DNA of 64,000 nucleotides from Centrapalus pauciflorus (lineage: Eukaryota; Streptophyta; Magnoliopsida; Asterales; Asteraceae), in contig JAANYP010006942.1 in assembly GCA_020465985.1 (NCBI GenBank), positions 310,001-374,000 on the forward strand. Reading direction: 5' to 3'. Both the position numbers and the translations under genes were made by a program. A model generated the notes under the pieces. The model was not told the DNA's origin, did no database searches, and worked only from the letters and a program-made list of their open reading frames with translations. Within the stretch, counting starts at the first letter, position 1. Every line of letters starts with the position of its first letter. Shown one piece after another: positions 13,153 to 25,426 of the stretch.

Positions 13153-16100
13153 TCAGTTTGATGCCACTGAGGATGTCTTGTATTTCTTTTGGTATTCGTT
13201 TGAGCTCTGAGACTGGCTGAGCATCATCTTCTTGTATTCTTTTGTTACCAGTCTTAGTGTACCATCAGAATAACAAGGCAGATCCTCAAAGTGCATAAAC
13301 TTTTTGTGCTCTTTATTGTTCAAAAATAAAACCCCCTGCTGGCCTCCCATAAGGACTTTATAAGCCGGATAATGATCTAGAAGAAATTTGTTTTGTTCCG
13401 GGGCCTTGATTCCAACTTTGACCATGAAGCTCTCGACCACCATCTGAAAATCCCTTAAGCACATAATAATTGAGCGGAAATTCATGCTTCTTGTTAGGGA
13501 AGCGACAGTAGTGACATGAGTTAGACGCTTTTTGATCTTATTTTTCAGCTTGTCATGAAGAATCTCAACATCATCAATGTTCACAAAGTCTAAGTCACTC
13601 TCATGTAAAAATTGTATAGACCCGTCTTCTCTGAGCACCTCGAACGCGGGAGTGAACACACGGGCTCGCTTATACATATGAACGTTATTGATCTTTATGA
13701 TTTTTGATTTAGACCAGTATTCAGATTTTGGCCTTTTTTCTTTCAGCATCATCTGATTATATTCAGCTTGTACGACTCGAGATGCATCAGACATAATCAT
13801 TAATAGGCGGCTGCTATAAGACCCTGGACTCTTTCTAAATACCATCTTAAATCTTTCTTCTAGATAAGGACTTTGAAACTCTTCAGCTGAAAATTTCCTC
13901 AAAAAATATTTTAAGCCCTAAACCGGGGGTTCCTCTATATCTACTGAAGGAGCTTCGAGGAGTTTGAGTATACGACCTCGACGGTCCTGTCTTAACGCTT
14001 CTTTTTCTTCTTCAGTCATTAACAGAACTTTGCCTTTTGAGTAATACCTTACCCATTCTAGATCATTGATGTCGTACTTCGGAGTTACATTAGCCCTTGA
14101 TTCAAAGCAGTCTACTGTTTTGGGGCCTGATGTCTCAGCAATTTAGGTTGGAGGGGTTGTTTGGACTGTTGGGGTTTCTTGGACTGTAGAGGTTTCTTGG
14201 ACTGTAGGGGTGGGAGCTTTTATAGATGAAAGGATTTCGTCTTGTGGTACGTGGGTAGGGGAATTTAAAAATTCTAACAACCCTGACGATTTCAGGGGTG
14301 ACTCCGGCTCAGGCTTAGGTGAAATCACAGGATAGTCTTGATCAACATCGGAGTCTGTGTCGGACACCAATATAATCTCAACTTTTTCATATGAAGGGTC
14401 ATATATCACCATGGCTGATAATGGATCTAACTCTGCTAGGCCTTCCTGAGCCCCTGAACTTCCTTCCCCATAACCTTCTTGTTCTGATACTACTTCTCAT
14501 ACAACCAACATATCTCCCTCACGCTGAACTCTGGGGCATTGCTCCCCCTCAGGATGATCAGGTTCGTCTGGATCATCATGCTTACGTTTATGTGAGTCAG
14601 CTTGAGGTCTGCACTGTAATTCAATGACAGCAGATTCCACGCGATCAAATCGGCCATTTAATTGCTTTTGAACTTGAAGTACTAGCCTTTTGAGATCATC
14701 TATCTTATCAGATAGTTCGGCTATTCGTGCTTGGGCTGATTGGGGTCCTGGTGGCAACTCCTCAGTTGCAACACCCTTACCCTTTAAAAATGAGAGAAGG
14801 GCGGTATGCTGCTCCTCAGAAGCGACCTTAGGGGCATCCAGGTCAGCCCGGGAGACAAACCCGGCAGCACGGAGAACTGTTGTTAGCATCTCGGGAGTAA
14901 TCCTGAGATGGCCTGAGGTTGATGGGGTTGGTGTGTCAATAACAGGTTTTCCTTCCATCCATTCTACATCTCCTTTTGGGAAAGCGGATCCGGAAGTTGT
15001 GGGAGCCGCCATGGAGGCGGCTCTTTCAGGAGTGGACGCCACGGGTGTTATGGGTTGGGGTGTGAGCTGTGGGAGAAGGAGGTTTGGTCACTAGGGGCGG
15101 CAAGTGACCTGTTTTAACATCACCTCTCTCCGAGTGAGAGGGTGATGGTGTATGAGTTGTATCCCCGTGTAATCAAACAATTTCCCTTATTGGGGAAACT
15201 GAGTGGATGGTAAGGGGTTCTTCGGCCACTGGACTAGTGACCTTATGTTGACTTGTCCGGCTAACAGGGTTGTGGGCACCCTCAGAGATTGTTCGCTCAA
15301 CCCACATTTGGTCAGAGACGGTCCTTTCAGAATCGATCGTCTCCGCCTGCTCACCAACTACTCCCTCCCTCACAATAGAAATCTCCCGCTCCCCAGAACC
15401 CAAGATATTTTGAATTGCAGCCTCCACACCTCTTCCTCACTCATACGACTCTCACTGTCGGAGTGGTCAGACCATGTCGGTGCAGACAAGGCCTCGTCCG
15501 GATACACTACCCGTATATACTCACGTACCCTTTCTACACTTTGGTCTGCCAGATGAAGCAGTGATAGAGGCATTTCCATTACTTAAATATCTGCAGAGTC
15601 TGTTGGGATTTTGATTCTTTGAAGAGCAGCAGTGTGGTAGACATCGGCCTCTGGGCGTTCATGGATGTCGTCATCTTGATCCATTGCAAATTATATGAAC
15701 AATTGTAGGAATCGTTGGAATGATATGAACTTTCACCCTCTTTTTGTTCCCCTTTCTAGAACAGCCTGCTTCAGCTCCTCAAAGATGAATGCTTCGTAGT
15801 CGTAATGGCGGTCGAAAGCGAAGGCAGCAAACATGGCGAGGACTTGGATAGAAGCTGAGTCATGACCGGAGTGCTTACCGATGAAGCACTTGTTTATGAC
15901 GTCGAAAAAGACCCTCCAGTGAGACTGGAGTTGCTTGATCTTAAATTCAGATGGCCTGGTTTGGGTTTGTGATTGGATGGGAACGAAGGCGTATTTAGTG
16001 ATTGAGTGGTTTTTGTGGGTAGGCAGAGAATGTGGCGGATGGCTTCACGGGTGAGTTTGATGGGAACGGAGTCTATGATGGTTGTGAAGTGAGGCTCGAC

Positions 16101-16373
16101 ATCATTGATGAAATTGAGATAATGCCAGAATTGTTGTAGGTATATGATGGGTACAGAATGGCGGTGGTTAGGGCATAGAAAGTGGGGGTGGCCTTTGAGG
16201 ATATCAAAGGTGATATCCTCGGCTTCGTGGCGGAGAATGGAAAGGTCTAGCTTCCAGTTATGGGGGGCAAATTCTGCAAGTTGGGCGGATGGGAGAAGGA
16301 ATTCTTCTGGCAGCTGAGCATTGTTGTTTGGGATCGGAGAATGGGGGATGGTTAGTGTAATTGGATGATCCAT
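13153..16373 (-). pseudogene. C1 third ORF (env-position ORF of Sirevirus-like Copia), broken
   Basis: Open pieces on the minus strand in successive order: 16373-15894 (starts MDHPITLTIP), 15579-15173, 15042-14497, 14412-14143 and 13902-13153. The first piece shares its fold pattern with the third ORF of C2 (ITFDILKGHP, IYLQQFWHYL, IDSVPIKLTREAIRHILCLP against MVEFLKVHP, LYQEMVYEFWY, NTRLLREVLRLP). The middle is Pro/Ser/Thr-rich with a heptad-like coiled coil (ARIAELSDKIDDLKRLVLQ). The last 250 residues are basic, with YWSKSKIIKINNVHMYKR and LRDFQMVVESF, reminding me of C-terminal parts of such ORFs. Several frameshifts and stops separate the pieces. The function is unknown. An acceptor-like TTTTTACAG lies 5 bases before the ATG. 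Confidence 0.7.
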
Positions 16374-18355
16374 TAAACCTGTAAAAATGTAACACCGTTA
16401 GTTTAACAGACTTGTTATAGAAATGAAACATTGATATTAAGTCTGAAATAAGTGTGAATTTGAATCCGTCTATTCTGTTTAAAGCATCAGAATTTTTTCA
16501 GTAGAATGTAACTTCTACTGAATAAATTCCAAAGTCAATCGTTTAGAGACTAATGTTAGAATAGACGTGTTCACTCAAACACTCATTTTAAACTAAAACC
16601 AATGGTGCATAGTACATTGAATATTTTTATGTTTTTTGATTTTAGTGAAATGCAAAAATGGAAAAATTAAAAAAATCCTAAATGTTGAATTTAGGATGAC
16701 CCGAAATTCGGATGCATGAAGGACCGAATTCGGGTGCAACAAAAATTCGGGTGAATCGATCCGAATTTCTGGTGGGATAGAAATTCGGATGAAAAGATGC
16801 ATGAAATTATAAACTAAGTATGAAAATAAAATATGGTGTGTGTGAGAAGTTAACTATAGTGAACACTTAAAAAATAAACATGAATGTCACAAACTCGGAT
16901 GGGAACCGAAATTTGTGTGGACCCGAATTTCAGGTGGGCCGAGACAAGAACTTAGTTGAATAAAATATAAAAGTGATATTATATGAAACCATCTGAATTT
17001 AGGGTGAACCGAAATTCGGGTGAAATATATAGTATACTTGTATATTTTCCAAGTGTTGTCATCTGATCCGAATATTGGATGGATCATAAATTCGGATGGG
17101 TCCAATAAGGGAAACACTTAAATTGAAATTTTACCCAAGTGGGAGTCATCCGAATTTCGGATGGATCCGAATTGAGGACTTAGTCAAACTAGCAGTTACA
17201 GTGTTCATGCACATGCAAACGTGAACAGTTCTAAAATTTCATTAAAATACATGAAAATGCAAATTCTAACGCTAAAAGATATAACGAACGATTTATTCTA
17301 CTACTCTATGTTAAAATGAACTAATTTAAGGACCTAAAAATGCAATAAAACAGAATATAAAACCCTTAAAAATTTGAAAATTAAAAATCCGTAATAAGAA
17401 GTTATAATCGAAAATAAAGGAATAGACTTGTTGTTAGGTAGTAGATGCGTAAGAAAATGCAAGAAAACTGTGAAAAAAACGACTGTTTTTGGAGCCTTAG
17501 AGCTTGAAAACAAATGAAAATGGCGATTGGGGGAACTGGTTTGTGTGACGGTGAGAGAGAAGAAGAAGATGAATGATTGCTTATTGAAGAAGAAACAAAT
17601 CTCGCCTATTTAAATAGGCGGGTCGGGTCAATAAATGATCCACGTGTTTTCCTTTTAAATGGGCTCATATTCAACCGATTTTAACACAAAAAATATGGGC
17701 TTGATTATCCCAAGATTAAAAACTAAATAAAATAAATTGAAACACAGCCCAATTAATAATCTTTTTGGATTTTCTTGTTAGAGCAATTACTAAGACAAAA
17801 TTAAAATAGCTAAACTCAACTAAATAACTAAAGTTAACATTAATTTAATTAATCTAAAAAAAAATAAGAACCAACAGAAAATAATTTTGAGTATTTCTAT
17901 TAAACAAACAAAACAAAAAATTTAACTAAGACACAAACATACTAGATAAAACATAAAATCTTTTTGTGTTTTTCTGAGAGAGTACTTATCTAAAAATAAA
18001 ATAGAATAAACCTAAGAATAACATACGAAAAAAATAAAAACTTAATTAATATACACTAACATCCTGAAATTACTCCCCCTCAATTGAACAAATATCTTTT
18101 AGATCTGAACTCTAGAACCATTTTACCCTTTTGAAAACTGACAAACCTGGATATAATCAGCGTCCCACTCAACTATGAACAATTCACATAGCAACTTTCA
18201 GGATCATTAATCATTAAAAATTATGCATAGATAAAGAAATATTGAACTTAATTTTGTGATACAACCTTTAAATTTAAATAACAGATATTTTCTAAATAAA
18301 TGAATTTCAAACACTTATATGTTTGAAATAGAATTATTTAGAAAATGTCTGGAAT
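16374..18355 (-). other. C1 spacer between pol and third ORF, with CCGAAATTCGG array
   Basis: No coding sequence. Between 16688 and 17175 the motif CCGAATTTCGGATGG and variants occur many times. Upstream on the minus strand lies a TATA-like site in an 18-bp palindrome (17603-17620), followed by a CT-rich leader-like stretch (17530-17600). Confidence 0.7.
17603..17620 (-). promoter_or_regulatory. palindromic TATA-like site upstream of C1 third ORF
   Basis: CGCCTATTTAAATAGGCG is a perfect 18-bp palindrome with a TATA-like core. On the minus strand it is followed within about 30 bases by a TTCTTCTTC-rich tract, as expected of a plant core promoter and initiator region. The third ORF starts about 1.2 kb downstream. 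Being symmetrical it could also fire the other way. Confidence 0.4.
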
Positions 18356-21300
18356 TTAACTAGAAGGTGGATTCAACATGCCGATATGAGATACTAAAAA
18401 CTGAAAACGAGGTTCGTCTAAAGCCTTAGTAAAAATATCAACAAGTTGATATTCTGTGCCTACAAAATAGAGTTCAATTGTTCCTTTTTCTACATGATCT
18501 TTAATGAAATGATACCTGATGTCTATGTGTTTCATTCGTGAGTGCTGCACGGGATTGCAAGAGATGGCAATTTCACTTCTAGAATCACAGTATATTGGGA
18601 TGTTGGTGAGCGAAATCCATAGTCACGTAACTGTGTTCTCATCCACAACACTTGAGAGCAACAGCTTGCGGCTGCTACATACTCAGCTTCTGTTGTGGAT
18701 GTGGAAACACAGTTCTGCTTTTTGGAAGACCAACTCACCACTCTGTCACCCAAAAACTGGATTCCGCCTGAGGTGCTTTTCCTCAGTCAGGTCATCGATT
18801 CACCTTATGGTCGACTTGCTTGAGTCGAATAAGAAGAGCCCACTTTCATATTGAATTCAGGCTTTCATTAGCTCCTTCAGGATGGGATTGACTCTTTCAG
18901 CTCGCTGGCTCCCGACTCTGCAACCTGCAAAATCAGCATTTGAAAAGGCGGTAAGATCAAAATTGGTTCCCTTTGAATACCAGAGACCAAGATCGGGTGT
19001 ACCATTAAGATAATGAAAAATGCGTTTTGCCGCAGTTAGGTGTGATTCTTTTGGGTCGGTCTGAAAGCGAGCACAAAGACATGTTGAAAACATTATATCT
19101 GGTCTACTAGCCGTAAGATAGAGTAGAGAATCAATCATCCCTCTGTAAGTTGTATTGTCGACACTTTTCCCGGCAAGATCAGTGCCTAACTTACAGTTTG
19201 AAGCCATGAGAGTTGCAATACTCGTGCAAGAGTCTAACATATACTTCTTGAGAATGTCAATAGTATATTTCGACTGGTTCACAAATATCTCATTTTCAAG
19301 TTGTTTGACTTGTAATCCGAGGAAAATGTTCATTTCCCCCATCATACTCATCTCAAACCTGGACTCCATTAGGGATGAGAAGTCTTTACAAAAATTTCGG
19401 TCAGTAGATACAAATATAATATCATCAACATATATTTGGACTAGCATTATGTGCCGGCCTTTCCTTTTAGTGAACAATGTTGTATCCACCACACCTTTGC
19501 TGAAACCAGTGGAGATAAGAAAGTTAGAAAGATTGTCATACCATGCTCGAGGTGCTTGTTTCAAACCATAGAGGGCTTTATCTAGCACATAAACATGGTC
19601 TGGTTTATGTGCATCAACAAATCCTTGTGGTTGTTCAACAAACACATCTTCGTTGAGTTCACCGTTCAGGAAGGCTGTCTTGACGTCCATTTTGTACACT
19701 TTGAAGTCTTTGTGTGTCGCGTACGCCAAGAAGATTCTGATCGCTTCTATCCATGCAACTTGAGCAAAGGTCTCGTCATAATCTATTCCTTCTTGCTGAC
19801 GGTAGCCTTTGGCGACAAGTCTTGCTTTGTTTCTTATCACAATGCCACTTTCGTCTCATCTGTTCTTAAAGATCCACTTTGTTCCGATTATGGTTCGGTC
19901 TTTTGGTTTGGGAACTAACCACCACACTCTAGTTGTTCAAACTGGTTGAGTTCTTCTTGCATTGCTACAATCCAGATTTTACGAAAAAATTGTTTGTAGG
20001 AGAGAACAAATCTTTTTTTTCAATATTCACACTCCTTATTAGTTAATAATCCTAGTGATTGTATTTATATTATATGCTTATTCTGATAGGAAATAAGATA
20101 TTCAAATAAATGATTTTTCGTCGAATGACTATTCATCTATTGTATTTTCATGCAAATATGGTTTTCAAAGCCTCATCCACATGAGCAGGCTCTGTCATGC
20201 TAAGGAATGATGCAAAGAGACATTCATTAGCAGATGCCCTTCGAGTTTGGACCCCGGTAGAGATATCACCAATGATTTGTTCGGTTAGGTGACTCCGGGT
20301 CCATTTTGTCTCGTGTGGAAGGGGTGAACGGGATGGAAGCTCAGTGATGAGTGTGGGAACGGAGAATGAGTTATGGTCGATGGTTTCGAATGAAGTACCA
20401 CTGGTTCCGGTTCAGGTTCGACTTGATCTATTAAAGGGATAATGTTTGGCACTATGTGTGAGGGCATTTCATGAGTAGATTCAACTGGAGATGTGTCTGT
20501 GGATGAAGTGGACGGTGGAGGATATAAAGTGGAAGGTGGATCAGATGGTGTTTGTTGAGCAGTTGAATTGTTGGATGTGTTAACTACAAAAGAAGAAACA
20601 GGAGAAGGATTAGTACTAGAACCAAAAAATTCTACATAAAACGGATCAAATAAATTAACTAAGTCAGAAAGAGAAAAAGAAGAAGATTGTGATGAGTCTC
20701 CAGGCATTGGTGTGATGTGAGGTCCTGATTGGTCAACTTTGGGAGCCAGTTCATCCAGTTCATCGAATGTGACATGCACAGTCTCATTGACTGTCCTGGT
20801 GCGAATGTTCTATGCTTGATATGCCTTCAAATTGGATGAGTATCCAATGAACGCTTCATCCACTTTCTCATTGAATTTCCCGAGGTTGTCCTTGTCGTTT
20901 AGCACGTAGCACCTACAACCAAATACACGTAAGTACTTGATAAAAGGAACTTTATTCAAAAAGAGTTGGTAAGGAGTTTTATTAAAACACTTATGGATTA
21001 TGGAGCGATTTTGTGTGTAGCAAGTCGTTGACACGGCTTCCGCCCACAAGAACAGAGATAGCTTTGAGTATGTCAGCATTATGCGAGCGGCTTCCACGAG
21101 GGTACGGTTACGCCTCTCAACGATTCCGTTTTGTTGAGGTGTTCTAGCAGCAGAAAACTGATGATGAATACCTTTGGATCGAAAAAAGCTCTCTACTACC
21201 GAGTTCCTGAATTCTGTGTCGTTGTCACATCGGATTGATTGTATAGACAGCTGCTATTGGGTTTCGACACTCTTGATTAAGTCTATGATTTCTTGAGCTG

Positions 21301-22084
21301 TCTCATCCTTAGATCGTAAGAATTTAACCCAGGTATAACGCGAATAGTCATCAACGATTACCAACACATATCGCTTCCCGTTTATGCTTTGTGTTCGCAT
21401 GGGGCCGCATAAATCCGTGTGAAGTAACTCCAACACTCTTTTTGATGATGGTTCGGGTTTCGACTTGTGGAATGATCTTTTCATTTTTCCTTTCTCACAC
21501 GCTCTACACAGATGGTCCTTTTCATATTGTAGTTCTAGGAGTCCTTTAACCAGTTGTTTTGAAGCCATCTTGTTTATACTATCGAAGTTCAGATGGGATA
21601 ACCTTCGGTGCCATAACCAAGAGTCTTTTGATGAGGCTTTTGATAATAGGAAGATGCTATCCTTAACCATAAGCTTGGCTACGTCTATGGTGTAAAGGTT
21701 AGAGTTGCGGGAACCGGATAAAATTTCTTTTCCATCAATACTCTTAACACTACAGTTCTTAGCCCTAAATGTAACCTCTAGCCCTTTAACGCAGAGTTGT
21801 CCTATGCTAAATAAGTTATGAGATAACCCCTCAACATAGTCAACATCCTTGATGACTAGATTGTTTAAGACCAAATCCTCGTATCCTTTCATTTGAGCAT
21901 GATTATTATTCCCGAACTTGATTGTCCCACAATACTGTTCTAGTATGTTAGACAGTAACTCTCTCCTCCCAGTCATGTGTTTTGAGCAACACGAATCCAT
22001 ATACCAGATGGATTTTGTCTGAAAATAAATTTGCATACAATATAAATTTATAGGCATTAAACAAATCCATCGGAAATTAACATG
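18356..22084 (-). pseudogene. C1 pol (protease, integrase, RT, RNase H), broken
   Basis: Copia order on the minus strand. The protease near 22000 has WYMDSCCSKHMTG where the family has DSG, so the catalytic motif is altered. Integrase: HRRLSHLNF and LCRACEKGK finger, catalytic HTDLCGP, then SIRCDNDTEF after a stop at 21254, then the Glu in NGIVERRNRTL. RT (19840-18857) has LVAKGYRQQEGIDYDETFA, MDVKTAFLNGELNEDV and intact YVDD. RNase H (18753-18356) has STTEAEYVAA, then a frameshift, and ends with KHIDIRYHFIKDHV and DIFTKAL. Other breaks: a stop and frameshift around 20810, an insertion of about 190 bp near 19980-20165, and a frameshift and stop near 19860-19930. Confidence 0.9.
19976..20166. 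other. about 190-bp unidentified insertion in C1 pol
   Basis: In C2 the stretch before RT runs directly from DEALKDAN to ITAMQEELNQFE. In C1 the two sides (DEALK and WIVAMQEELNQFE) are separated by about 190 bp of AT-rich sequence. No clear terminal inverted repeat or target duplication was found. Confidence 0.45.
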
Positions 22085-23819
22085 CAAACCGTGTTCTGAA
22101 CCGAGAAATTATTTACAGACTCATGAATGTAAAAGGAATGCACCTCATGTGCCTCTGAATATGACGTGGAGCACTCGGAATCCCCGGACTTGGCCATCAG
22201 ATAGGCTGTTAGATCTTTCTCTTTCTCCCCCTCGACAGCTGTGTCTGATTCTGAATAGGAAGAAGTCGCATAATCAGCAAAGCCAACTCGATCAACCATG
22301 TAGCAATTTCTGTCCCTATCCTCTTTCTCGTCAGAGTCGGCGTTATCCCAGTAGTCTTCTTGAGCAACAAGGGCCATAGCATCAGACATTTTCTTCAGTG
22401 CCTCCATCTTTTTCTCAAAATACCCAATATTTCGCTCAAACTGATTATTACATTCCCGAGCAAAGTGGCCCAGTTTCTCACATTTGTAGCAAAAATGCTC
22501 ATCATTTGCCTTAGACTTATCAGCTCTATGCCTATCCTCTCTTCTCTCAGCCGGCCTTTTGTCAGCTCGACGGGGTTCGAGGCTATCGTCCCGACAATTA
22601 TAATCCCTCCTATCGTCTCTTCTATCATCACGCCTTTCGTAACGGCGATCATCTCGATAGTCTCTTCTGTCATCACGTCTCTCTCTCCTGTCATCTCTTC
22701 TATCATCATACCTCCTATCATCCCGATCATTGCGATTCCAGTCATCACGTCCCCTATTGTTCCCATAATCTCTTCTCCATTCATCCCTTCGATCATCTCT
22801 CCTCTCATCCCTTCTGTCCTCAGGATACCTCCGAGGGCCAGTGTCATAACGAAGTTGGTTGTTTGTCTTGTTTTGACAAAAAACGTCTTTGTTGAAAACG
22901 ATTTGACCATAAGGCAATTTGTTCTTGTATGGTTGCCTCTTCTTCGTCATATGGCTCATGCGATGGTGATGCATATCTGTATCGAGACGATGATGAACCT
23001 TGACTGTAGTGGGGCATTGGAGATGGGTTCGGTGGAAGTATAGTAGGGATTGTCTTGCTGGAGAGCAGGACTAAAGAGTCAGTGTGTTTGGTGCCTGGGT
23101 TGGATGATAATAACAAGGATGCCAATGTATTTTCCATCTGTTTATGTTGGTCGACATCACCTTGATATTTCTTAAGTTCCTTGAAAACCACATTAATCGA
23201 GACATTCGGAATATCCAGAACGCGTTTGGTGGCTCGACTTGAGATTTGCCATTCAGGAGCCAAAGAGGAAAGGAACTGAATATTGATATCATATTTATCC
23301 TTTTTAATGTGCTGCTCGAAGCTCAATCATAACTGCACAGAACCTTGTGAAGGTACCTTGAAGAGAATCCCCATCTTTGGCCCGGAACTCAGTAAATTTG
23401 GCCTTAGCTTCCTTTACTTTGGCCCTGTCATCTAAATCTGCCCCAAGCATTTGCATTTCCAATTCATCCCACATTTCTTTAGCTGACATCTTGCTGTCAA
23501 CTCCAACTAGGATTTCAGTAGGGAGGGCTTGCTAAATGAAATACTCTGCCCTTCTATCAGCTTGTTGTCTATCCCTCTTTGCTTCAGTGAAAGGTTCACG
23601 AAAAGTCCTTGATGTTGGGACTGGAGGATCAGCATCTGGCCTTGCAGCTAATTCTCGGTAATAGACAACCGCTCCTTCTGTTGAAGATTGAAGTAGTAGA
23701 TTCCCCATGGATTGCATGCCAAGAAATTTGTGAAACCTTTGCTTCCACTAATCGTACTCATTGGGATAGAGAATAGGTGGTCTATTCTATGATCCAAGAA
23801 CAAGGGCTTCTCTAGACAT
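22057..23819 (-). pseudogene. C1 gag, broken, with Arg/Asp mixed-charge region
   Basis: The start is taken at the minus-strand ATG at 23819 (MSREALVLG), after which NRPPIL, NEYD and WKQRFHKFLG are Copia Gag N-terminal hallmarks. The central part has AKEMWDELEMQMLG and LQGTFTRFCAVMIELRA. In-frame stops lie near 23789, 23747 and 23532, with frameshifts near 23310 and 22970. A region of about 90 residues (22860-22560) is almost only Arg, Asp, Glu and Tyr (RRDDRRDE, RDDRRYERRD). One zinc knuckle follows (CYKCEKLGHFAREC, near 22490), then an acidic tail. The DNA of the RD tract is itself a short tandem repeat. Confidence 0.85.
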
Positions 23820-25057
23820 GATGTGATAAGTGCTGATTAAAAAGTTAAGTTCTTTTGAAGTGGAAACTGAATTTCGGATGGACAGGAACCGAATTTCGGA
23901 TGAGTCGAATTCGGGTGAACAGTAACTCGGATGGAGTAGAACTCGGATGATTATAAGTTGTGACAGTAGCTCGGATGGATGAACAGTAACTCGAATGGAT
24001 GAATTTCGGATGAAAGACAGTAAGTCGGGTGAAATGAAACTCGGATGGAAGAAAACTCGGGTGGACCGAAATTAGGATGAAAATGAGTATCTCGGATGGG
24101 AACTTAAAGGAAATGCAACTCTGGTGATCCGAATTCGGTTGATGATCCGAATTTCGGATTATCCGAGTTGGTTTTGACAATGTTTAAAAATGAAGAACAA
24201 GTAATTTTAAGCACCCGAAAGACATTATAACAAGATTTCGGATGAACCGAATTTCGGTCCGAAATATGTTAAAATTTGGTACGAATTGGTCCGAAATATG
24301 ATCCGAGTTGTAATCCGAATTTAGGTCCAAGATGGTCTGAATTTTAAAAAAGTTGAATTCATTTCAGAGTTTTAGAATATATTAAAATGCAGTTTAAAGC
24401 CTGAAAATAATTTCTATGGGGACGTTTGGTTCACAGAATTTTTTCCTTGGGATTTGCATTTTGTCAAAGGGTTTGCATTATGCAGCATTTGCATTTGTCA
24501 GGATTTTGTCAAAGAATCTACATTATCTTTTAGGAAAAATTTGTTAATCTGAAAAATGCAAGGTAACTGGGATTTAAAATCCTAAGGGGGAGGCTAGGTT
24601 TTTAAATAACAAAGAAGGAAGGGATTTCAGAAATCCTGGGATTTCAAATCCTTACTGAAATCTGCGAACCAAACACATGATTTTAAATACAAATCCCAGG
24701 GAATCCCAGGAAATCCGCGAACCAAACGCCCCCTAAATGTTTGGTTTGATTTTTAAAACACTTTTTGTGAATAACAATTAACCAAAACACCTAAAAATCT
24801 GGGATTTTTGAACCAAAAACCGAGAATAAAACTTAACTATTCGATTATCTATTTCAGCAAATGAACAATTAAAACATGTAAAGATTGAACTAGATAGGCT
24901 CGAAATCAGTACAAGTTAATTATAGATGATTATAGAATAGAGAAACAACAAAAACAGAATATTTAAAATGATTTAGAAGAAAAACTGTGGGTTTGGGTGA
25001 AGAACATGAAGAACGCCGAAGAACAAGAATCCGAATCAGTTGTAATCCTCTTCCCTG
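23820..25057 (-). other. C1 leader with CCGAAATTCGG array and MITE
   Basis: Non-coding region between primer site and gag. From about 23868 to 24360 it is a dense array of CCGAATTTCGGATGG, GAACTCGGATGG and similar units. A MITE occupies 24418-24733. The remainder is AT-rich and shows nothing recognisable. Confidence 0.75.
24418..24733. mobile_element. MITE, PIF/Harbinger-like, 316 bp
   Basis: Terminal inverted repeats GGGGACGTTTGGTTC (24418) and GAACCAAACGCCCCC (ending 24733) differ by one or two bases. The interior has further repeats (AAATCCCAGG, TTTGCATT). The flanks TAT and TAA are near the usual TWA duplication of this superfamily. No coding capacity. Confidence 0.75.
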
Positions 25058-25069
25058 GCTCTGATACAA
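25058..25069 (-). other. C1 primer binding site
   Basis: Minus strand TTGTATCAGAGC, two bases after the LTR; one base off the tRNA-iMet type site TGGTATCAGAGC. Confidence 0.75.
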
Positions 25070-25071
25070 AT

Positions 25072-25421
25072 TGTTGTAATCGTCCCAATGCAGCACACAA
25101 ATGATAATTTCAGCACAAGATTCAAGACAAAAAGAATAAAATTACTCGATTCTTGATATGAATATTGAGAGAAAATTGTCAGAGAATGCGGGGGCCGTAT
25201 TTTGCTATAATCAAAATAATTCCAAGGTTGTGGGAAACTCTAGGTGGGGTTTCCCTTAAATATTTATTACAACTTTGAGGGAATAGCAACCAGTCCCCTT
25301 CACTACAAATTACTAAAGGAAATTACAATAGAAATAAATACTTGAAGTAAATTACATGGAAATAAAGCTAACTAGTTATTATAAAATAAAATCTCGCATA
25401 ATCGAAATTTAAAGTGTAACA
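25072..25421 (-). repeat. C1 5' LTR (350 bp)
   Basis: Plus-strand ends TGTTGTAATCG and GTGTAACA. The target duplication GAGTT follows at 25422-25426. It aligns over its whole length with 12688-13038. Confidence 0.9.
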
Positions 25422-25426
25422 GAGTT

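Larger units (their letters stand above)
12688..25421 (-). mobile_element. Ty1/Copia element C1, Sirevirus-like, with third ORF
   Basis: Complete element of 12.7 kb on the minus strand with LTRs at 25072-25421 (5') and 12688-13038 (3') and the perfect target duplication GAGTT (12683-12687, 25422-25426). The order on the minus strand is 5' LTR, primer site, long leader, gag, protease-integrase-RT-RNase H (Copia order), a 2-kb spacer, a third ORF, the polypurine tract and the 3' LTR. The extra ORF after pol and the long Gag are Sirevirus-like features; the 350-bp LTR is short for that group. All genes are broken. It sits in the protease of G1. Confidence 0.9.

Noticed and set aside
22360..23043. 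227-codon plus-strand ORF rich in Ile/Pro/Ser
   Set aside because: It is the antisense shadow of the Arg/Asp repeat region of C1 gag; the repeat keeps other frames open.
25072..25421. Left and right C1 repeats taken as duplicated 5' ends of a host gene
   Set aside because: Position next to primer site and polypurine tract, with matching GAGTT duplications, shows that they are LTRs.
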